The position numbers and the translations under genes were made by a program. Shown here piece after piece: positions 5,157 to 9,549 of a stretch of DNA of 9,549 nucleotides. The notes beneath the pieces were generated by a model. That model was not told where the DNA came from. It ran no database searches and saw nothing but the letters and a program-made list of their open reading frames with translations. Origin of the DNA: Anaerolineaceae bacterium. Lineage in GTDB: Bacteria > Chloroflexota > Anaerolineae > Anaerolineales > Anaerolineaceae. Positions within the stretch are counted from its first letter, which is position 1; each line of letters starts with the position of its first letter. The stretch lies in NCBI GenBank assembly GCA_003446605.1, contig DMDF01000015.1, positions 1 through 9,549 on the forward strand, written 5' to 3'.

Positions 5157-6482
5157 CTATCGTGGACGGGGCTCCAGCAATTCTGGCGCGTGGAGTTGGA
5201 TGAGTTCTAGTGGCAGTTCATTACTCATACAAATGTCGCGATAGATATCCACACTGGGGCGGCGGGTACGTTTTTGAGTTGCCACGTCCAATTCCCACAA
5301 ACCGAAGCGTTGTGTCCACGCGCGTTCCCACTCGAAATTATCCACCTGTGACCAGTGGATATATCCACGAATATCCATCCCGGTTTGAATGGCTTTCCAC
5401 ACTTGGAATAGATGTGTGGTCAGGTAGTGTGGACGCACGCTATCTCTGGAATCTTCCACGCCATTCTCGGTGATGTAGATAGGAAGTTTATAGCGCTGTG
5501 CCCACTGCAGGGATTCATAAAAACCCACCGGCTCGGTTGCAATGAAACCTGTTTCGCTCATTTCTGCTGCCGGGTCAAAAAAGCGTTCCTGAAAAATTTC
5601 TTTGGGTTTAAACAGCCTGAATTTAATCAGGTCTCGGGTATAGTAGTTCACTCCGATGAAATCCTGCGTTGCGATCGCTTCCGGGAGGATATCTTTCCAC
5701 ATAGCGAATTTTAGTTTTCCATTAATAAGCGCGTCAGCAAAGGCATTGTTAAAGCTGTTGTAGGAAAAGGTGTTCACCCAGCGGTCTGGCAGGAACCATT
5801 TTCGTGCGGGTGCCATCGCGCGAAAATTCTTAGCAAACCCCACCATGGCAGTTGGTTGGATCCGGTGGATGGTGTGGTATGCACAGGCGTGCCCACGTAC
5901 CAAATTGCGCAGTACCTGAAATGCAGCTTTTGCATCGTTCTTCCCGGGAGGGAATTCCCCTGACATATACCCGCTGAATACATACACCGTAGGCTCATTA
6001 ATGGTTACCCATAGGTCAACCAGGTCATGCAGCGCACCAACGGTCTTTTCAACATACTGTGCAAAATGCGCGGCGGTTTCCTCATTTTCCCAACCACCTC
6101 GTTCGTAGATCCAGATGGGGTCGGTGAAGTGGTGCAGCGTAACCATGGGTTTGAGCCCCAACGCAAGTATGCCTTTCAGCATTTCACGGTACGCTAACAG
6201 GGCGCTCTCATCCCATTTGCCTGGCTGCGGCTCAATGCGGCTCCATTCGATGGATAATCGATGAATGTTCTGCCCATCCTCTACGGCGTGAGCGAGGTCC
6301 TCCTTCCAGCGACCATTCCACCAATCGCATGCCAAGCCAGCGGTGGCGCCCCCGATGATCTTCCCCGGGGTTTGGTCCCAGATATACCAGTTGTTATTGG
6401 TATTGTTTCCCTCCACCTGATGAGAGGAGGTGGCTGTACCCCACAAGAAGCGCTTTGGAAAAAAACAGGTTCCTTTATTCAT
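5157..6482 (-). CDS. Family GH1 beta-glycosidase (beta-glucosidase type)
   Basis: This is a retaining glycoside hydrolase that releases terminal beta-linked sugars (glucose, galactose or similar) from oligosaccharides or glycosides. It has no signal peptide, so it acts inside the cell on imported sugars. It has 441 residues from the ATG at 6482, a normal GH1 length. Seen in order: FLWGTATSSHQVEG at the N-terminus (Gln22 contacts sugar in this family), LSIEWSRIEP, LHHFTDPIW, the acid/base motif TINEP (Glu163), GVNYY, the nucleophile motif ITENG (Glu339), and the C-terminal WSQVDNFEW aglycone/sugar-binding stretch. The start was chosen for an AGGAGAG ribosome-binding site 6 bases upstream; an in-frame ATG at 6506 lacks one. 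It is divergent from a glucan phosphorylase gene, consistent with a sugar-catabolism locus. Exact substrate cannot be read from sequence. Confidence 0.93.
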   Translation of the reverse strand: MNKGTCFFPKRFLWGTATSSHQVEGNNTNNNWYIWDQTPGKIIGGATAGLACDWWNGRWKEDLAHAVEDGQNIHRLSIEWSRIEPQPGKWDESALLAYREMLKGILALGLKPMVTLHHFTDPIWIYERGGWENEETAAHFAQYVEKTVGALHDLVDLWVTINEPTVYVFSGYMSGEFPPGKNDAKAAFQVLRNLVRGHACAYHTIHRIQPTAMVGFAKNFRAMAPARKWFLPDRWVNTFSYNSFNNAFADALINGKLKFAMWKDILPEAIATQDFIGVNYYTRDLIKFRLFKPKEIFQERFFDPAAEMSETGFIATEPVGFYESLQWAQRYKLPIYITENGVEDSRDSVRPHYLTTHLFQVWKAIQTGMDIRGYIHWSQVDNFEWERAWTQRFGLWELDVATQKRTRRPSVDIYRDICMSNELPLELIQLHAPELLEPRPR

Positions 6483-6488
6483 GATTTG

Positions 6489-6495
6489 CTCTCCT
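6489..6495 (-). promoter_or_regulatory. Ribosome-binding site fixing the GH1 start
   Basis: AGGAGAG on the minus strand lies 6 bases before the ATG at 6482. This selects that start over the in-frame ATG at 6506, which would place the site inside the coding sequence. Confidence 0.7.
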
Positions 6496-6502
6496 GAATG
6501 AT

Positions 6503-6604
6503 GCAAACATAAAACCCAGATAATTATAGGGGATGTCTGTTTCCGTGTGAAAGTAATTGATGGATAAAAAAGGGAACCTTAAGATAGAATATAACCGCAA
6601 ACAT
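6503..6604. repeat. 8-bp direct repeat GCAAACAT in the divergent control region
   Basis: GCAAACAT occurs at 6503-6510, in the GH1 leader just after its predicted transcript start, and at 6597-6604, touching the extended -10 of the phosphorylase promoter. It could be a shared regulator site. One 8-mer repeat in a stretch this size is not improbable by chance. Confidence 0.25.
6523..6551 (-). promoter_or_regulatory. Sigma70-type promoter for the GH1 gene
   Basis: On the minus strand TTCACA (6551-6546, 5 of 6 consensus) is followed after 17 bases by a perfect TATAAT (6528-6523). The predicted start is near 6516, giving a leader of about 34 bases that contains the ribosome-binding site. Confidence 0.75.
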
Positions 6605-6612
6605 GATATAAT
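6604..6612 (+). promoter_or_regulatory. Extended -10 promoter for the glucan phosphorylase gene
   Basis: TGATATAAT is an extended -10 element (TGn plus a perfect TATAAT at 6607-6612). No good -35 is present, as is common for extended -10 promoters. The predicted start is near 6619, about 45 bases before the ATG at 6665. It argues against the in-frame ATG at 6557, which lies upstream. Confidence 0.6.
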
Positions 6613-6664
6613 CTCGCCTTGCTTTTTTTCAAAAAGGGCAGGTAAGACAAAGGAATATGTGAAG

Positions 6665-8812
6665 ATGACATATAAAAAAGTGTTCCCTAATCACTATGAT
6701 TTTCCCGAACGCATCAATCGGCTCGGGGAATTGGCTTATAACCTGTGGTGGGCATGGAATCCATCTGCTTCACGGCTCATCTCGGAATTAGATCGTCCCC
6801 TATGGGATGCCCTTAATCATAACCCGATCGCTTTTTTACATAAAGTGGATCATGAAATTTTGGAGAGAGCCGCACAGGATAGTTACTACCTTGATGAATA
6901 TGATCTCGTCATGCAGAAATTTGACGAATATATGAAAGCTGAAGATACTTGGTGCAAACGAGAATGTCCTGCATCTGTTGATGGGAAAGTTGCATATTTT
7001 TCTTTTGAATTTGGATTGCACGAAAGCATGCCTTTCTATGCTGGTGGTCTGGGTATCCTTTCTGGAGATCATCTCAAAGAAGCCAGTGATATGGGGCTGC
7101 CACTGGTGGGAGTGGGTTTCATCTATCACCAGGGATATTTCGTCCAGAAATTGACCGAAGATGGCTGGCAGGAGACATCCTACTACCACTTCGATTTTGA
7201 AGAAATGCCGATCATAGCGCTGGAAGAGGAAAATGGGACTCCTTTGATGATCTCTGTTGAGTTGCCTGAGCGGGAAGTGTTTGCACGTGTGTGGATGATC
7301 CAGGTGGGGCGTGTCCCCCTGTACTTACTGGATTCCAATGTGCAGAATAATTCTACCCATGACCGCCAGATGACTGCCCGACTGTACAGCAATGATCTCG
7401 AAACACGCATCTCTCAGGAGATCCTGCTGGGTTTTGGTGGTGTACGTTTGCTAGAAAAGCTGGGTGAAGATCCCACAGTGTGGCATATGAACGAAGGGCA
7501 TTCTGCTTTTCTGACCATGGAAAGAGTGAGCCAGTTGGTTAAACAGGGCATGACCTTTGATGAAGCTGCTGCCCAGGTGAAGAAGACCAATGTGTTTACA
7601 ACCCATACACCCGTACCTGCGGGGAATGACCAATTTCCGCTTTGGTTGATCGATAAGTATTTCCCGAGCACCTGGAAGGAATTGGGATTAACACGTGATC
7701 AATTCATTGATCTTGGGAAACAAACCCAATCATGGGGAGAGACCTTCAGTATGCCTGTGTTGGCGATCAAGCTATCCGAGAAGACCAACGGCGTTTCTGA
7801 ATTGCACGGGCAAGTAGCTCGCGAAATGTGGAATTTCTTATGGCCTGAACGCAAGGTGGAAGATGTGCCCATCAGCCATATTACTAATGGTATTCATGTC
7901 AATTCATGGTTGGCGCGACGCATGCGCTTGATGTTTGATCGTTACTTGGGCGCAAATTGGTATGATCACATGGATGATGAAGAACTCTGGCAGCGTGTCA
8001 ATCTGATCCCAGATATTGAGATCTGGGATATTCGTCGTCACACGAAAAGAAAATTGATCAATTACGCGATTGAAACAGCACGCATGAATTGGTCCTCTGA
8101 AAAACATCAGCCCTCACAGGTTATTGCAGAGGGAGTATTGCTGGATCAATATTCACTGACCATCGGTTTCGCTCGGCGTTTTGCCACCTATAAACGTGCC
8201 AATCTGGTCCTCTCTGATTATGAGCGTTTGCTAAAGATCATCACCCGCGAGGATATGCCTGTGCAGTTGATTTTTGCGGGGAAAGCACATCCAGCCGATG
8301 AACCAGGCAAACTCCTCATTCAGCAGGTTTATCGTGCTGCCAAAGACCCGCGATCGCAAGGGCGCATTGTCTTTTTGGAGAACTATGATCTCAATATTGC
8401 ACGTCTTATGGTTCAGGGTGTGGATGTGTGGATGAACACTCCCCGCCGACCGAATGAAGCATCGGGCACTTCAGGCATGAAAGCTGCATTGAATGGGACT
8501 TTGAATTTCTCGGTCTTGGATGGCTGGTGGTGTGAAGGATATAACGGGAACAATGGTTGGGTGGTTGGCAGCGAGAAGGATTACGATGATCCAACCCTGC
8601 AGGATAAAAAGGATGCTGAAAGTATTTATCAAATCCTGGAAAATGAATTGGTTCCGTTATATTATCAAACACGTACTGCTGGAGATATCTCTGAACAGTG
8701 GATATCCAAGGTTAAAGAAAGCATTCGTTCGTGTGCCCCCCAATTCAGCACACGCCGCATGCTGCGGCAGTATATGAATGAAATGTATCTGCCCGCCATG
8801 CAAAATAAATAA
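6665..8812 (+). CDS. glgP: Alpha-glucan (glycogen/maltodextrin) phosphorylase, GT35 family
   Basis: It breaks alpha-1,4-glucans with phosphate to release glucose 1-phosphate, using pyridoxal phosphate, in the cytoplasm. It has 715 residues from the ATG at 6665, matching the shorter bacterial/archaeal phosphorylase group. It begins with the RINRLGELAYNLWWAWNPSA region typical of that group. Then come VAYFSFEFGLHESMPFYAGGLG (substrate/nucleotide region), WHMNEGHSAF, TTHTPVPAGND, ITNGIHVNSW, FARRFATYKRA (phosphate/cofactor contacts), and the cofactor Lys606 in EASGTSGMKAALNG. LDGWW.EGYNGNNGW follows. AGGA at 6651-6654 is the likely ribosome-binding site; a GTG at 6659 two codons earlier is an alternative start. 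An in-frame ATG at 6557 was rejected because it precedes the promoter and adds a non-conserved 36-residue extension. It shares an operon with the UPF0316 gene 22 bp downstream and is divergent from GH1. Confidence 0.95.
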   Translation: MTYKKVFPNHYDFPERINRLGELAYNLWWAWNPSASRLISELDRPLWDALNHNPIAFLHKVDHEILERAAQDSYYLDEYDLVMQKFDEYMKAEDTWCKRECPASVDGKVAYFSFEFGLHESMPFYAGGLGILSGDHLKEASDMGLPLVGVGFIYHQGYFVQKLTEDGWQETSYYHFDFEEMPIIALEEENGTPLMISVELPEREVFARVWMIQVGRVPLYLLDSNVQNNSTHDRQMTARLYSNDLETRISQEILLGFGGVRLLEKLGEDPTVWHMNEGHSAFLTMERVSQLVKQGMTFDEAAAQVKKTNVFTTHTPVPAGNDQFPLWLIDKYFPSTWKELGLTRDQFIDLGKQTQSWGETFSMPVLAIKLSEKTNGVSELHGQVAREMWNFLWPERKVEDVPISHITNGIHVNSWLARRMRLMFDRYLGANWYDHMDDEELWQRVNLIPDIEIWDIRRHTKRKLINYAIETARMNWSSEKHQPSQVIAEGVLLDQYSLTIGFARRFATYKRANLVLSDYERLLKIITREDMPVQLIFAGKAHPADEPGKLLIQQVYRAAKDPRSQGRIVFLENYDLNIARLMVQGVDVWMNTPRRPNEASGTSGMKAALNGTLNFSVLDGWWCEGYNGNNGWVVGSEKDYDDPTLQDKKDAESIYQILENELVPLYYQTRTAGDISEQWISKVKESIRSCAPQFSTRRMLRQYMNEMYLPAMQNK

Positions 8813-8823
8813 TGGGATTGTAT

Positions 8824-8828
8824 AGGAG
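8824..8828 (+). promoter_or_regulatory. Ribosome-binding site fixing the UPF0316 start at 8835
   Basis: AGGAG abuts the ATG at 8829 with no spacing but lies 6 bases before the in-frame ATG at 8835, so the later start is preferred. Confidence 0.65.
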
Positions 8829-8834
8829 ATGGGA

Positions 8835-9371
8835 ATGGAATTTCTGTTAGATCCACAGGCGTGGATTACAGCAGTTGGGATATTTTTATTACGGGTTTTC
8901 AGCATTGCGCTGGATACCGTTCGCATGATCTCGGTTTTACGAGGCAAGAAGACTATGGCTTGGGTGTTGGGAGTGGCGACATCCATGTTATTTGTGCTTT
9001 CGATTGGTTGGGTGATGGCTGACATTTCCAACCCGCTCAAGGTCGTGGCATATAGCGTGGGGTTTGCAACCGGTTCTGTAGTGGGGATGTCTCTGGAGAA
9101 AAAGATGGCGATGGGGCATATGTTCCTCACTGTGATCAGTTCCAGTCGTGGTGCTGCTATTGCAGAGGAACTACGCAACGCGGGCTATGCAGTCACAGAA
9201 ATTCCTGCCCGAGGCAAAGATGGCATGGTATCCATGCTCGAATTAGGCGCAGAACGCAAAGACATGGCGATAATCCAGAATATGATCACTACCATTGACC
9301 ATGACGCTTTTATCACTTCACGTGATATTGAACCCATTCACCGCGGATATTGGGGCAGTCAAAAAAGCTGA
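8835..9371 (+). CDS. UPF0316 family membrane protein (DUF5698 plus DUF2179)
   Basis: This conserved membrane protein of unknown function has 178 residues from the ATG at 8835. Three hydrophobic segments (about 8-24, 38-58 and 64-83) match the DUF5698-type membrane part, including LRVFSIALDTVRMISVLRGKK. A soluble domain with the DUF2179 pattern follows: SSRGAAIAEELRNAGYAVTEIPARGKDG (split by GAAI..EEL), then a hydrophobic strand and a DHDAFITSRDIEPI end resembling proposed small-ligand-binding domains of YitT/YebE-like proteins. Family assignment is from recognition of this layout. It lies 22 bp after glgP with its own AGGAG site, so the two are very likely cotranscribed. Whether the link is functional is unknown. 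A terminator hairpin follows the stop by 5 bases. Confidence 0.85.
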   Translation: MEFLLDPQAWITAVGIFLLRVFSIALDTVRMISVLRGKKTMAWVLGVATSMLFVLSIGWVMADISNPLKVVAYSVGFATGSVVGMSLEKKMAMGHMFLTVISSSRGAAIAEELRNAGYAVTEIPARGKDGMVSMLELGAERKDMAIIQNMITTIDHDAFITSRDIEPIHRGYWGSQKS

Positions 9372-9376
9372 ATTTC

Positions 9377-9417
9377 AAGAGCTTTCCAACCATGCACTAC
9401 ACCAGGAAGGCTCTTTT
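9377..9417 (+). terminator. Intrinsic terminator of the glgP-UPF0316 operon
   Basis: AAGAGCTTTCC (9377-9387) and GGAAGGCTCTT (9405-9415) pair over 11 positions with one G-U wobble. The loop is 17 bases and the stem runs into TTTT and a T-rich tail. It sits 5 bases after the UPF0316 stop codon. Confidence 0.75.
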
Positions 9418-9480
9418 CATTTTGACATTTATCCTATGCTTTATTAACCCAAATCTTGTATTCATTTCTTATCATTACAC

Positions 9481-9486
9481 TATGAT
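9481..9486 (+). promoter_or_regulatory. Possible -10 box for the dnaK-type gene
   Basis: TATGAT matches 5 of 6 -10 positions and would start transcription near 9493, leaving an 18-base leader containing the AGGTGAG ribosome-binding site (9500-9506). No convincing -35 is seen at 16-18 bp. A perfect TTGACA at 9422-9427 has no good -10 partner. Confidence 0.3.
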
Positions 9487-9510
9487 TATTAGGTAATAGA
9501 GGTGAGTGAA

Positions 9511-9549
9511 ATGAATAAGATAGTTGGAATTGATCTTGGAACAACAAAC
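9511..9549 (+). CDS. dnaK: Hsp70 chaperone DnaK, N-terminus only (cut by window edge)
   Basis: The ATG at 9511 follows AGGTGAG (9500-9506). The 13 visible residues MNKIVGIDLGTTN match the first phosphate-binding loop of Hsp70/DnaK ATPases (GIDLGTTNS). DnaK binds unfolded peptides in an ATP-driven cycle with DnaJ and GrpE. The other 95% or more of the gene is outside the window, so another Hsp70 paralogue is possible. No CIRCE (HrcA) operator is present in the 139 bp upstream. Confidence 0.8.
   Translation, partial: MNKIVGIDLGTTN

Noticed and set aside
5355..5368. 14-bp perfect palindrome GTGGATATATCCAC inside the GH1 gene
   Set aside because: About one such palindrome is expected by chance in a window this long, and it falls in conserved coding sequence.
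6557..6664. N-terminal extension of the phosphorylase starting at the ATG at 6557
   Set aside because: It precedes the extended -10 promoter at 6604-6612, has no ribosome-binding site and adds a low-complexity basic stretch not typical of the family.
7697..7729. Adjacent small inverted repeats (GATCAAT/ATTGATC and TTGGG/CCCAA) inside glgP
   Set aside because: Short arms in the middle of a coding region, with no regulatory context.
8657..9178. Antisense open frame of 173 codons across the end of glgP and the UPF0316 gene
   Set aside because: It overlaps two convincing genes, has no domain sense and reads as the shadow of their codon use. Similar antisense frames at 57-425 (minus) and 4912-5244 (plus) were dismissed for the same reason.
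9422..9427. Perfect TTGACA upstream of the dnaK-type gene
   Set aside because: No acceptable -10 box lies 16-18 bp downstream, and it immediately follows the terminator tail.
1..9549. tRNA, rRNA, CRISPR arrays, insertion sequences, attachment sites
   Set aside because: None was seen on either strand; no cloverleaf, regular spaced repeat or transposase frame could be supported.

Overview
The window reads as the chromosome of an anaerobic, fermentative-type bacterium, most likely in the Chloroflexota (Anaerolineae-like). This is an inference from protein style: a short-form glucan phosphorylase, a thioredoxin-CcdA fusion and the general gene mix. No rRNA or other phylogenetic marker is present. 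Base composition is mixed. Most genes are near 50% GC by eye, while 630-2305 is clearly AT-richer (12 of 60 bases are G/C in 1561-1620, against 32 of 60 in 2401-2460).

Layout from left to right. Positions 3-629 are the 3' part of a ribose-phosphate pyrophosphokinase-like gene with an unusual PRPP loop. Positions 630-2305 hold a compact two-gene type II restriction-modification cassette: a beta-class SPPY (probably N4-cytosine) methyltransferase and an overlapping PD-(D/E)XK-type endonuclease. The cassette sits exactly between prs and mutM, and the endonuclease stop codon overlaps the mutM start (TAATG). Next come mutM/fpg (formamidopyrimidine-DNA glycosylase) and a 58-residue two-helix membrane protein. 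A hairpin that can terminate transcription from both sides separates these from the following minus-strand genes.

On the minus strand, reading right to left, are a family GH1 beta-glycosidase (5157-6482) and a thioredoxin-thioredoxin-CcdA membrane redox protein (3435-5084). Each has its own recognisable sigma70-type promoter. The GH1 gene is divergent from an alpha-glucan phosphorylase gene (6665-8812) across a 182-bp region holding both promoters. The phosphorylase is followed 22 bp later by a UPF0316/DUF2179 membrane protein and a terminator. The window ends in the first 13 codons of a dnaK-type Hsp70 gene.

Functionally the window is mostly housekeeping: PRPP synthesis, oxidative DNA repair, intracellular glycan breakdown, extracytoplasmic thiol redox and a chaperone. 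The accessory part is the restriction-modification cassette. The points most worth checking are its seamless insertion, the probably leaderless methyltransferase mRNA, and the endonuclease core with Ser where Asp/Glu is normal. Outside the cassette, the altered PRPP loop of the Prs homologue and two perfect 10-bp hairpins inside the redox-protein gene also stand out. I did not find a convincingly new multi-gene system.
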